In this document: positions 5,273 to 11,197 of the stretch, in pieces
Layout: each line of letters begins with the position of its first letter
How positions within the stretch are numbered: position 1 is the stretch's first letter
NCBI GenBank assembly: GCA_031289835.1
Contig: JAITOW010000011.1
Span: 1-11,197, forward strand
Source: Puniceicoccales bacterium
Lineage (GTDB): Bacteria; Verrucomicrobiota; Verrucomicrobiia; Opitutales; JAIRKQ01
Direction of reading: 5' to 3'
Length of the DNA: 11,197 nucleotides
Notes under the pieces: model-generated
Database searches by the model: none
The model's input: the letters and a program-made list of their open reading frames with translations, nothing else
What the model was told of the DNA's origin: nothing
Program-made: the position numbers and the translations under genes

Positions 5273-6660
5273 AAAACCTTCTCGCAAATAAAATCTCCGA
5301 GGCGTATATTGCCTTTAAAATTTCAAACAACAGCTTAAGCTATAACGATTTAATGGCTATAACGCTGAAAATTTTGTTGGATGAGGAATACAGAAAAAAT
5401 CACGTCCAAAATTACAGCGTAATCCTTGACGAGGCTCAGGATACCGACGAAACTCAATTCAAAATTTTGCTAAATTTACTCTTACCGAATTTTTACGAGA
5501 AAATTTTTAGCGGCGGAGAATGTGACGCACTCCAATCGGCTTCATTTTCCATGGTGGGCGACCCGAAACAATCCATATACGCGGACAGAGTAGATGTGAA
5601 ATTTTACATCTCCGTGCACAACAAACTCGTTGAAACAAAATTTTTAAAGCAGTTGGATTTCAATGTCACGATGCGATGCCCAAGCCGAATCGTTGAATTT
5701 GTAAACACCTCCTTTGGGCGTGCGTTTGCGGACAGCGATGTAAAATTTATTTCAATGTGCGCCAAGCCGGGATCGCAGCAAGGTTGCGTCGAAACATTGA
5801 AAGGCAAATCAATAAAAACCTCGATCGAACTTCTTTCAAACAAAACATGCGGCGATTGGGACGTAAAATGCTTCAGCGAGATCTGCATCCTGGCCCCACG
5901 GAAGTCGTGGTTGAGCGAAATGGCAAAGTCTTGCGAAGGAGACAAAGCTTTGCCAAAAATGCAACTCGGCTTCGGTGAACCCCTTGAAGGCACACCGTCG
6001 CTCATGAAGTGGACGGCTTCCATATTGCACTTCCTGAACAACATCTGCGATCACCGCGAACTCGCTGGAATATTGCGCGAAATCTTCGGGATTAGCACGC
6101 GGGAAGTCATAAAATTTTTCAACCACAATGACAGCACCACTTGCGAATCGGTTCACGGCGAACTTATCGCGCTAAAATATGAGCAGAAGTCCTTGACATT
6201 GCCAAATTTTGTCCGCAAAATAATGGACAAGTTTCACTTGATTTCAAGAATCAGGCTCCTAAATATTTTCTCCGATGAGAAAATAAATGCGCACTACGAA
6301 TCCATCATGGACGCTACGTATCAAACAGATTTAAGCTGCGATGATTTGGAAAAAAAGCTAATCGAGTTGTACAGAAATCCGCAAACATCCCCCGTGGTCG
6401 ATAAAAATTCGATTCAACTCATATCATTTCACAAAAGCAAGGGGCTGGAGTGGCCGGTGGTAATTTTGCCGTTTATGCGCAGGGAGCGCAAATTGATGAA
6501 GTCAAAGCTGGGCACGGATGCTCTAGAAAATGAGCGACGCATGCTGTTTGTTGCGTGCACACGGGCAAAGGAAAAACTGATCCTCATAGATGATTCTGAA
6601 TTTTATGAGCCGAGTCGCAGGGGTAATATGATTTCATCTTATTCATTGATAAATAGTTAG
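5269..6660 (+). CDS. UvrD/AddA-like superfamily 1 helicase, C-terminal half (frame break)
   Basis: This 463-residue frame continues the helicase in the -1 frame. It begins at ATG 5269, or at 5224 with 15 extra residues. In order it shows SLSYNDLMAITLKILL (like the LDFdDL region of AddA/UvrD), VILDEAQDTDETQF (Walker B), MVGDPKQSIYADR (motif III) and FNVTMRCPSRIVEFVN (motif IV, with MRCPS where NYRSS is common). Near the end come LISFHKSKGLEWPVVILP (motif V) and ENERRMLFVACTRAKEKL (motif VI, arginine finger). With the preceding half all core helicase motifs are present. No RecB/AddA-type nuclease domain follows: the protein ends about 45 residues after motif VI. The frame is intact over 1.39 kb, which argues against long-standing decay. 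If both halves are made, the ATGA overlap could couple their translation. The gene is convergent with lysC, seven bases apart, and no clear terminator lies between them. Confidence 0.85.
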   Translation: MKNLLANKISEAYIAFKISNNSLSYNDLMAITLKILLDEEYRKNHVQNYSVILDEAQDTDETQFKILLNLLLPNFYEKIFSGGECDALQSASFSMVGDPKQSIYADRVDVKFYISVHNKLVETKFLKQLDFNVTMRCPSRIVEFVNTSFGRAFADSDVKFISMCAKPGSQQGCVETLKGKSIKTSIELLSNKTCGDWDVKCFSEICILAPRKSWLSEMAKSCEGDKALPKMQLGFGEPLEGTPSLMKWTASILHFLNNICDHRELAGILREIFGISTREVIKFFNHNDSTTCESVHGELIALKYEQKSLTLPNFVRKIMDKFHLISRIRLLNIFSDEKINAHYESIMDATYQTDLSCDDLEKKLIELYRNPQTSPVVDKNSIQLISFHKSKGLEWPVVILPFMRRERKLMKSKLGTDALENERRMLFVACTRAKEKLILIDDSEFYEPSRRGNMISSYSLINS

Positions 6661-6667
6661 AAAATAT

Positions 6668-7861
6668 TTACTCAAAAATAATACCATGGATAGCATTTAA
6701 AATCGACTTAAAATCATCGGTTTTTATTAGAAAAGATAGGCCGTTTTTACCATACTCCGATCTGAAGATCTCCTGTTTCTCCATGATAGCCAGCACATTG
6801 TCGAGCCAGGGGCTATATTCGAGCTTGATTCCCACGACATCTATCCTGGTAAGGTCTTCAACCACAGAAAGTTTCGCTGGAAAAAGCGCGTTAAAGCACG
6901 ACTCCCTGAGGGAGGAGTAATCCGAAGCTGGAATGGCAATTTCTTCAAGAAATTTCCCGACATGGTTCAGCCTGATGTGCTTAACAAAGCTAACATTGAT
7001 CCTGTTATTCGCAAAAATTTTTAAAAATTTGTCGAAGATATTTTCCTCGGAAATCGCCGAAATAAGGACAAGTTTCGCCTTGTAGGTCAACCCAACGGCG
7101 TGACTTTCATTGCACAAAGAATCCCCAACAACGTGCGTTTTGTTCCCAGGATCTTCGCCAAACGATGAAGCGATCGAGAAATTTATCCCCATTTTTTTCG
7201 CAAACGCCACGGAGCGATCCTGCATAACATTGTTGTCAAAAAATGCCAATTTGAGCAAAGCGTCATGGGATATCATTTTTATCAGCATTGGTTTGTCGAT
7301 GACGCGTGGATCTCCACTGAAAACACCGTCAACGTCGGTATAAATTTCGCAAAAATCAGCATTGAAACGGTGGGCCAAGGCCAAAGCGGTCAAATCGGAC
7401 CCTCCTCTGCCCAGGGTTGTTGGACACATGTTTTCGTCAAACCCTTGAAATCCGCTTACCACCACCACTTTCTTGTTTTTTAGGCAACTCTCAACGTCTC
7501 CGCCAAAAATATTTCTTATCCTGGCATTGCCAAACGTGGAACAGGTGGCAATCCCAGCTTGGTAAGCGTTGCGAGGAACCGCTGGGACACCGATGTCATT
7601 GAGCACAATCGACAGCAACGCTGCGGTTTCATATTCTCCAACACACAGCAAAGCGTCTAAACATGCGGCATCCGGTCTATTAGAGACTTCTCTCGCCCGG
7701 TTCAACAAGTCGTTTGTCACACCGGCGCGCGCGGAAACAACAACAATCACTTCGTCACCTAACTCGGCGCGCTCCTTAATTTTAGTAGCAACGGACTTTA
7801 TTCGTTCGATATTTGCCACCGATGTTCCCCCGTACTTCTGCACAACGCGAACCATATCCAA
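6668..7861 (-). CDS. lysC: Aspartate kinase
   Basis: Aspartate kinase phosphorylates aspartate with ATP, the first step to lysine, diaminopimelate, methionine and threonine. The 397-residue length fits monofunctional enzymes. VQKYGGTSV (residues 7-15), VVSARAGVTNDLL (41-53), GRGGSDLTALALA (151-163) and YTDVDGVFSGDPRVI (174-188) form the catalytic domain. HDALLKLAFFDNNVMQDRSV matches the conserved segment before the regulatory part. Two ACT-like regions follow (about 262-330 and 335-397), including FLKIFANNRINVSFVKHI, but they are divergent. The usual GEQxS segment reads GEYETAALL. A TTG at 7861 is preferred as start because AAGGA (7874-7870) lies eight bases before it and overlaps the end of plsY; ATG 7855 is six bases further on. 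It is the last gene of the lpt-plsY-lysC run. Diverged ACT domains suggest altered feedback control, which is inference. Confidence 0.9.
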   Translation of the reverse strand: MDMVRVVQKYGGTSVANIERIKSVATKIKERAELGDEVIVVVSARAGVTNDLLNRAREVSNRPDAACLDALLCVGEYETAALLSIVLNDIGVPAVPRNAYQAGIATCSTFGNARIRNIFGGDVESCLKNKKVVVVSGFQGFDENMCPTTLGRGGSDLTALALAHRFNADFCEIYTDVDGVFSGDPRVIDKPMLIKMISHDALLKLAFFDNNVMQDRSVAFAKKMGINFSIASSFGEDPGNKTHVVGDSLCNESHAVGLTYKAKLVLISAISEENIFDKFLKIFANNRINVSFVKHIRLNHVGKFLEEIAIPASDYSSLRESCFNALFPAKLSVVEDLTRIDVVGIKLEYSPWLDNVLAIMEKQEIFRSEYGKNGLSFLIKTDDFKSILNAIHGIIFE

Positions 7862-7863
7862 AG

Positions 7864-8472
7864 CTACTTTCCTTCAAAGCGATATTCGGAGCCATTCCAC
7901 AATCTCCTGATGTTACTCCTGTGGCACCAAAAAATGATCACACTCATAAAGATGGCCAAAGCAACGCTGTGCATGCTGCACCCAAACGCAAAGGACGTTA
8001 TCGGCAAACTTATTGCAAAAAATAGCGATGCCGCGGAAACGAACCCCGTTGCATGGAAAATGACAAGCCAAAGCAATATGCCGATTATCGCGGTGCCTGG
8101 CATCAAAGCGGAAATACCTCCCATCGTTACGGAAACACCTTTCCCTCCCTTAAATTTGAAAAATATCGGAAAATCGTGCCCAAAAACAACACCCAACATC
8201 ATGGCAATGGCCAAATCTGCGCTGGAAACACCCCCAATGGGCTGCAATCTTAAAACCAATGCCACCGCAGCGAATGATTTGAAAAAATCTCCCAGGAATG
8301 CCAAAATTCCCGCCTTTTTGCCTATGGTACGCACAACATTCGTAGCCCCCGAATTTCCACTGCCAACTTTACTAATATCAATCCCGCAAAAATGTGACAC
8401 CACGCGTGCAAACAATACCGACCCAATCAGGTATCCCACAAGGGCGAAAACAAGCATTACGTTCAAGTTCAT
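7864..8472 (-). CDS. plsY: Glycerol-3-phosphate acyltransferase PlsY
   Basis: PlsY transfers an acyl group from acyl-phosphate to glycerol-3-phosphate, the first membrane step of phospholipid synthesis. The 202-residue polytopic protein starts MNLNVMLVFALVGYLIGSVL. It shows GSGNSGATNVVR (37-48, motif 1), GHDFPIFFKFKGGKGV (98-113, motif 2) and HRSNIRRLWNGSE near the end (motif 3). Five to seven hydrophobic segments match the known fold. In motif 1 Ser replaces the usual Pro of GNPGATN. No strong ribosome binding site is visible before ATG 8472. A 52-base gap separates it from lptB and contains an inverted repeat, while its stop is only two bases from the lysC start. Acyl-phosphate normally comes from PlsX, which is not in the window. 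Confidence 0.93.
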   Translation of the reverse strand: MNLNVMLVFALVGYLIGSVLFARVVSHFCGIDISKVGSGNSGATNVVRTIGKKAGILAFLGDFFKSFAAVALVLRLQPIGGVSSADLAIAMMLGVVFGHDFPIFFKFKGGKGVSVTMGGISALMPGTAIIGILLWLVIFHATGFVSAASLFFAISLPITSFAFGCSMHSVALAIFMSVIIFWCHRSNIRRLWNGSEYRFEGK

Positions 8473-8495
8473 CTAACCGTCGAACCAGTAGTTTC

Positions 8496-8518
8496 TTGTG
8501 GCACAATTGCAACCACAA
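8496..8518. other. Inverted repeat in the lptB-plsY gap
   Basis: TTGTGG (8496-8501) and CCACAA (8513-8518) are perfect complements around an 11-base loop that contains TTGCAA. It can form a six or seven base-pair stem on either strand. No T-run follows on the minus strand (the next bases are GAAACTACTGG), so it is not a standard terminator. It could affect mRNA stability between lptB and plsY or act as a protein site. Confidence 0.3.
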
Positions 8519-8524
8519 AATAAA

Positions 8525-9250
8525 TTAAAATTTAAAATCGTTTCCGAGGTAAAACTTGCGACTCGCCTCATCATTCAGGAGGGTATCGCGATCGCCGTGG
8601 CACAGAACTCTGCCGCCGTGAACCAGGTATGCTCGGTCGACAATGCTCAGTGTTTCCCGGACGTTGTGGTCAGTTATCAGTACCCCAATTCCACGATCCT
8701 TAAGCGAAACGGTAATTTTCTGCAAATCGCTAACGCTGATGGGATCGACGCCACTGAAAGGTTCATCCATAAGCAAAAACCTTGGCTTCAAAAGCAAAGT
8801 TCGGGCGATTTCTAGGCGACGCTTCTCGCCCCCGGAAAGGGTATAAGCCTTCTGCTTAGCGACGTGGGAGATGCGCAGCTCGTTCAAAACCGCTTCAACG
8901 CGTGCGTGTCTCCTAGCCCTGTCCGTCTCCAAGTATTCGGCAACGCCCAGCAAATTATCATAGGCGCTCAATTTTCTAAAAACCGAATCTTCCTGGGGAA
9001 GGTACCCAACTCCCAGTTGCGCCCGCTTGTATAGGGGGTATTCGGTAACGTCCACATCGTCGATAAAAATTTTCCCGGCACTGGCTTCAACGAGGCCGAT
9101 GATCATGTAAAAAATCGTCGTCTTACCGGCACCGTTGGGTCCCAGCAACCCCACTATTTCACCACCGCGGACATCTATGTCCACATCGTTAACAACGACT
9201 TTATCGCCATAGTTTTTTATCAGATTTTTAGCTCGCAGAATCTCACTCAT
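8525..9250 (-). CDS. lptB: LPS export ABC transporter ATPase LptB
   Basis: LptB is the cytoplasmic ATPase that, with LptF and LptG, extracts LPS from the inner membrane and pushes it along the Lpt bridge. From ATG 9250 the protein has 241 residues, the normal LptB length. It contains GPNGAGKTT (Walker A, 37-45), LPQEDSVFRKLSAYDNL (Q-loop region, 84-100), LSGGEKRRLEIARTL (signature, 138-152), FLLMDEPFSGVDP (Walker B, 158-170) and ITDHNVRETL (H-loop, His195). The LPQE, SGGE and GVDP forms are typical of LptB rather than other ABC ATPases. Upstream of 9250 the frame stays open to 9283, but that part overlaps lptA and lacks family similarity. The start overlaps the lptA stop by eight bases (ATGAGTGA), so translation is probably coupled. 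No lptF or lptG lies in the window. Confidence 0.95.
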   Translation of the reverse strand: MSEILRAKNLIKNYGDKVVVNDVDIDVRGGEIVGLLGPNGAGKTTIFYMIIGLVEASAGKIFIDDVDVTEYPLYKRAQLGVGYLPQEDSVFRKLSAYDNLLGVAEYLETDRARRHARVEAVLNELRISHVAKQKAYTLSGGEKRRLEIARTLLLKPRFLLMDEPFSGVDPISVSDLQKITVSLKDRGIGVLITDHNVRETLSIVDRAYLVHGGRVLCHGDRDTLLNDEASRKFYLGNDFKF

Positions 9251-9797
9251 CGGGCTCACATTCTGCAAAATTCGGGCAGCCATTACAAGGCTCTAATTTT
9301 TTGTCAGGCATTTGATTTTTTTTGAAATCATTTATGGACACCACGGATCTACCAGCAGATTCAACCTTTACCAAATTTGAATCACGATTTAAAAATAATT
9401 TGTCGCCGTGGGCAGTGCCGTCGGGATTTACTATCGTGGCGTTTCCGAGCAACGTTACCGTACCGCTGGCAGGGTCTACAATTACCTCGTCGGCCATACC
9501 ACTTCTACAATTCTGCGTAAATTTAACGTTGCCGAAAGCATGGACCTCTTTGATGGAGTTACCGCAGTCCCCGGTTTGCAAAAAATCGTCCTCCTTTGAG
9601 GAAATCACGTCCAATCGATCACTGGACAGCTGAAATTTATCACTTATGACGGTAACATTTCCCGCAAATGAAAAAAACATGTGATCGCTGTGATCCCGGA
9701 CGTCGACCGCATCGCTCCTAATTTCGGTGTTTGCCTGAGCGAAACAAGGCATGGCGCAGATGAAAAAAAACAACACGCTGACAAAGCGTGCATTCAC
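9243..9797 (-). CDS. lptA: Periplasmic LPS transport protein LptA (OstA-like) with cysteine-rich tail
   Basis: LptA forms the periplasmic bridge that carries LPS between inner and outer membrane complexes. The 184-residue precursor has a clear signal peptide (MNARFVSVLFFFICAMPCFA, cleavage probably before QANTE). The OstA/LptA beta-jellyroll pattern follows: IRSDAVDVRD, FSFAGNVTVISDKFQLSSDRLDV (43-65), EVHAFGNVKF (84-93) and GTVTLLGNATIVNPDGTAHGDKLFL (112-136). The tail after residue 160 is unusual: CNGCPNFAEC places cysteines at 171, 174 and 180, and Cys78 and Cys97 lie inside the jellyroll. The GTG start at 9797 overlaps the stop of the preceding lptC-like gene (GTGA), and the stop overlaps lptB. 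LptA identity rests on the repeated G-N-V strands, the signal peptide and its place next to lptB. Confidence 0.85.
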   Translation of the reverse strand: MNARFVSVLFFFICAMPCFAQANTEIRSDAVDVRDHSDHMFFSFAGNVTVISDKFQLSSDRLDVISSKEDDFLQTGDCGNSIKEVHAFGNVKFTQNCRSGMADEVIVDPASGTVTLLGNATIVNPDGTAHGDKLFLNRDSNLVKVESAGRSVVSINDFKKNQMPDKKLEPCNGCPNFAECEPDE

Positions 9798-10240
9798 GGT
9801 GCAATGAACTCCGCCACATTTTCGTTAAATACGACCTTCACGTCCCTGCTGGCCGCAAACCTTTTTTCCCCGCCGAAAAAATTCCAATCTCTGGCAACGG
9901 CGGTGAAATTTTTCCCATTCACCACGACGACACCGTCCCCCGCCGCAAAATTCGACGATGGAGTTATGTTAGCACATCCACTTTCGATGGTAAAAATGAC
10001 ATCATTATTCTTTCCGCAGCGGTTTATCAGCATGTTCGACATGGCTATGGAGCTGTTTCCCAAAATTTCGCCCGTAAACCCAGTGATTTCCCAAATTTTC
10101 ACACCGTTTGTGTCAAAGACCGGAACATACAACCCTCGCGCAGGTGCGGTGGGAACAATTTCGGGCTCCGAATGGAGCAAACTCGACAGCAAAAAACTTA
10201 TGAGTACCAACTTTGAAATGCGACTAAAAAACGATTTCAT
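9794..10240 (-). CDS. lptC: LptC-like LPS export accessory protein
   Basis: A 148-residue protein with an N-terminal hydrophobic segment (KLVLISFLLSSLLHSEPE) that is either a signal peptide or a membrane anchor. A beta-rich periplasmic domain follows. The stretch VPVFDTNGVKIWEITGFTGE resembles the G-x-x-x-W-x-L/I entry of LptC folds, and NFFGGEKRFAASRDVKVVF matches the late LptC pattern before the final strand. It sits directly ahead of lptA and lptB, the usual position of LptC, which docks on LptBFG and passes LPS to LptA. Sequence similarity is weak, so the call leans on context. I chose ATG 10240 (MKSFFSR); an ATG at 10261 adds seven residues but would precede the predicted transcription start. 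The stop overlaps the lptA start in GTGA. Confidence 0.7.
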   Translation of the reverse strand: MKSFFSRISKLVLISFLLSSLLHSEPEIVPTAPARGLYVPVFDTNGVKIWEITGFTGEILGNSSIAMSNMLINRCGKNNDVIFTIESGCANITPSSNFAAGDGVVVVNGKNFTAVARDWNFFGGEKRFAASRDVKVVFNENVAEFIAP

Positions 10241-10251
10241 GATAATTTCAC

Positions 10252-10280
10252 AAAATAACACACTTCATTTGTAGTTGCAA
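10252..10280 (-). promoter_or_regulatory. Predicted promoter of the lptC-lptA-lptB-plsY-lysC operon
   Basis: On the minus strand TTGCAA (10280-10275) and TATTTT (10257-10252) are separated by 17 bases, a sigma-70-like layout. The -35 box is the core of a perfect palindrome GTTGCAAC (10274-10281). Transcription would start near 10245, leaving about five bases before the lptC ATG at 10240. Confidence 0.45.
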
Positions 10281-10289
10281 CAAATTTCC

Positions 10290-10332
10290 TTTTGGCAACA
10301 AAAATAAAAAAATATTGCAACTTTTGCCAAAA
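10290..10332. repeat. Inverted repeat in the lptC/gmhA control region
   Basis: TTTTGGCAA (10290-10298) and TTGCCAAAA (10324-10332) are nine-base perfect inverted arms with 25 bases between them. Together with the GTTGCAAC palindrome (10274-10281) and the second TTGCAAC (10315-10321), they make this 60-base stretch the densest cluster of symmetric sites in the window. It is a candidate operator for a dimeric regulator of the two divergent envelope transcripts. Confidence 0.4.
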
Positions 10333-10344
10333 AAATGCTAAATT
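10315..10344 (+). promoter_or_regulatory. Predicted promoter of gmhA
   Basis: TTGCAA (10315-10320) and TAAATT (10339-10344) are separated by 18 bases. The start point would fall at about 10351-10352, at or next to the gmhA ATG, so the message may be leaderless. The -35 box repeats the TTGCAAC of the divergent promoter 40 bases away. Confidence 0.45.
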
Positions 10345-10351
10345 TATCACC

Positions 10352-10963
10352 ATGGAAGATTTTTTTGCCGAATGTTTTGAACGCTATCCGGTGCTCGAAC
10401 GCTGCAAAGTTGATATTTCAAAATCCTGCGATTTATTGGAAAATTCATTTAAAGCCGGCAAGAAGCTGCTCCTATGTGGGAACGGTGGGAGTGCGGCGGA
10501 TTGCGGACACATCGCTGGCGAACTGCTCAAGAGCTTCAAAAGTAAGCGGTTAGTTGTGGGTAATTTCAGGCACAGTGTGGGCGATGAAATAGCGGATAAT
10601 TTGCAAGGCGCTCTGCCGGTGATTTCACTTCCGGACATGGTTGCCATAAATACCGCCTATGCCAATGACTGTGATCCCCGGTACAATTTTGCCCAGCTGG
10701 TGTATGGGCTTGGTTTCACAGGAGATGTTCTCCTGGCAATATCGACTTCGGGGAACGCAAAGAATGTTAATCTTGCCGCTACCGTGGCCAGGGCCAAGGG
10801 CATGTCCGTAGTTGGTCTGACCGGTGAATCCGGTGGAACCCTGGCGAGCAAATGTAATGTCTGCATCCGTGTCCCGGAAAGCGAAACTTTCAAGGTCCAG
10901 GAGCTACACTTGCCGGTTTACCACACCCTGTGCCTGGTGCTGGAACGGAGATTTTTCGGCTAA
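10352..10963 (+). CDS. gmhA: Phosphoheptose isomerase GmhA (SIS domain)
   Basis: GmhA converts sedoheptulose 7-phosphate to D-glycero-D-manno-heptose 7-phosphate, the first step in the heptose precursor of the LPS inner core. From ATG 10352 the protein has 203 residues. GNGGSAADCGHIAGEL (43-58) and STSGNAKNV (131-139) are the sugar-phosphate-binding SIS motifs. The metal and catalytic positions of the family can be placed at His53, Glu57, Gln183 and His191; the last two keep the eight-residue spacing known from E. coli Gln172/His180. The middle region (ADNLQGALPVISLPD and TAYANDCDPRYNFAQLVYG) fits the longer GmhA type. An upstream in-frame ATG at 10292 lies within the promoter region and is unlikely. 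No ribosome binding site is visible. It diverges from the lptC operon, in line with shared control of LPS synthesis and export. Confidence 0.9.
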   Translation: MEDFFAECFERYPVLERCKVDISKSCDLLENSFKAGKKLLLCGNGGSAADCGHIAGELLKSFKSKRLVVGNFRHSVGDEIADNLQGALPVISLPDMVAINTAYANDCDPRYNFAQLVYGLGFTGDVLLAISTSGNAKNVNLAATVARAKGMSVVGLTGESGGTLASKCNVCIRVPESETFKVQELHLPVYHTLCLVLERRFFG

Positions 10964-10966
10964 AAT

Positions 10967-10987
10967 TTTCACTCAAATTACGTGAAA
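10967..10987. repeat. Short inverted repeat after gmhA
   Basis: TTTCAC (10967-10972) and GTGAAA (10982-10987) are perfect six-base arms around a nine-base loop, starting three bases after the gmhA stop. No T-run follows on the plus strand, so it is not a typical terminator. It may be a stability element or a control site for the next gene. Confidence 0.25.
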
Positions 10988-11048
10988 CTTAAAATGAGGA
11001 GAAAATTTCAACTGTCAAAATAACGGTACAAAGGGAAGAGAAAATGGA

Positions 11049-11197
11049 TTGAGGAAATTTAAAGCAAAAAACCCTTTCGCCAAAGAAGTTTTTGAATTTG
11101 CCAATCACGATCTCAATAATTTCAGTTCACCTTCCGAATTTGCTTTCCCGTATTCCATTATGGAGTATATGCCACTTTATGAGAGCGAGGTTTTGCG
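11049..11197 (+). CDS. Start of an unrecognised protein (runs off the right edge)
   Basis: A TTG at 11049 opens a frame that stays open to the edge (49 codons plus two bases). It reads MRKFKAKNPFAKEVFEFANH and then NNFSSPSEFAFPYSIMEYMP. An AGGGAAG at 11032-11038 lies about ten bases before the TTG, a good ribosome binding site position. The frame is open back to 10998 but has no ATG there. The only nearby ATG (11044) is out of frame and stops after two codons. I do not recognise the family. There is no signal peptide, and the protein starts basic with several Phe residues. Confidence 0.5.
   Translation, partial: MRKFKAKNPFAKEVFEFANHDLNNFSSPSEFAFPYSIMEYMPLYESEVL

Noticed and set aside
5604..6156. 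Minus-strand frames opposite the helicase
   Set aside because: The plus strand carries helicase motifs over this span; the antisense frames are without features.
6649..6670. Terminator between the convergent helicase and lysC genes
   Set aside because: Only a weak AT-only AAATA/TATTT pairing is present, with no GC-containing stem.
7910..8476. A 188-codon plus-strand frame opposite plsY
   Set aside because: It is the antisense of a gene with all three PlsY motifs and shows no domain, signal or context of its own.
9681..10274. A 197-codon plus-strand frame opposite lptA/lptC
   Set aside because: It lies antisense to two overlapping genes of a coherent lpt operon and would overlap their promoter; no motif supports it.
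1..11197. CRISPR arrays, tRNA/rRNA genes, insertion sequences, toxin-antitoxin or phage genes
   Set aside because: No regularly spaced repeats, cloverleaf-like sequences, transposase motifs or terminal inverted repeats were seen.

Overview
The window is about 11.2 kb of AT-rich, gene-dense bacterial DNA. It encodes lipopolysaccharide export proteins (LptC, LptA, LptB), a phosphoheptose isomerase (GmhA) and type II secretion pseudopilins, so the organism is a diderm that makes an LPS-like outer leaflet. A Verrucomicrobiota/PVC-type lineage is possible from the overall feel of the proteins, but that is a weak inference with no marker gene behind it. Genes are packed tightly with many short stop/start overlaps. 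Several genes lack a clear Shine-Dalgarno sequence, and some predicted promoters lie almost on top of the start codon.

Layout. (1) 1-701, minus: the N-terminal part of a BrnQ-type branched-chain amino acid carrier that runs off the left edge. Its leader (702-930) holds a terminator-like hairpin, and a 40-codon ORF rich in Ile/Leu/Val ends inside that hairpin. (2) 931-1587, minus: an unrecognised protein with a strongly acidic tail. (3) 1700-2845, plus: a compact operon of three pseudopilins (GspG, GspH and GspI types) with overlapping ends. (4) 2852-3761, minus: an unrecognised 69-residue protein and a single-pass membrane protein with a TPR-like region. (5) 3825-6660, plus: the 16S rRNA methyltransferase RsmE overlapping a UvrD/AddA-like superfamily 1 helicase. 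The helicase is split by a frame change into a Walker A half and a Walker B half. (6) 6668-10240, minus: a probable five-gene operon read lptC-lptA-lptB-plsY-lysC. It joins LPS transport, the first acyl transfer of phospholipid synthesis, and aspartate kinase, which leads towards lysine/diaminopimelate. (7) 10352-10963, plus: gmhA, divergent from lptC across a compact two-way promoter region with repeated TTGCAA boxes. (8) 11049 to the end, plus: the start of an unrecognised gene.

The common thread of the right half is envelope construction. GmhA makes the heptose precursor of the LPS core, LptA/B/C move finished LPS outward, PlsY makes lysophosphatidate for the membrane, and LysC feeds diaminopimelate to peptidoglycan. 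The most notable points are the possible attenuator ahead of the amino acid carrier, the split helicase, the uncertain gspG start next to an A8 run, the cysteine pairs and alanine-type processing sites in the pseudopilins, the cysteine-rich tail on LptA, and the shared TTGCAA promoter architecture. I saw no rRNA, tRNA, CRISPR array, transposase or phage gene.
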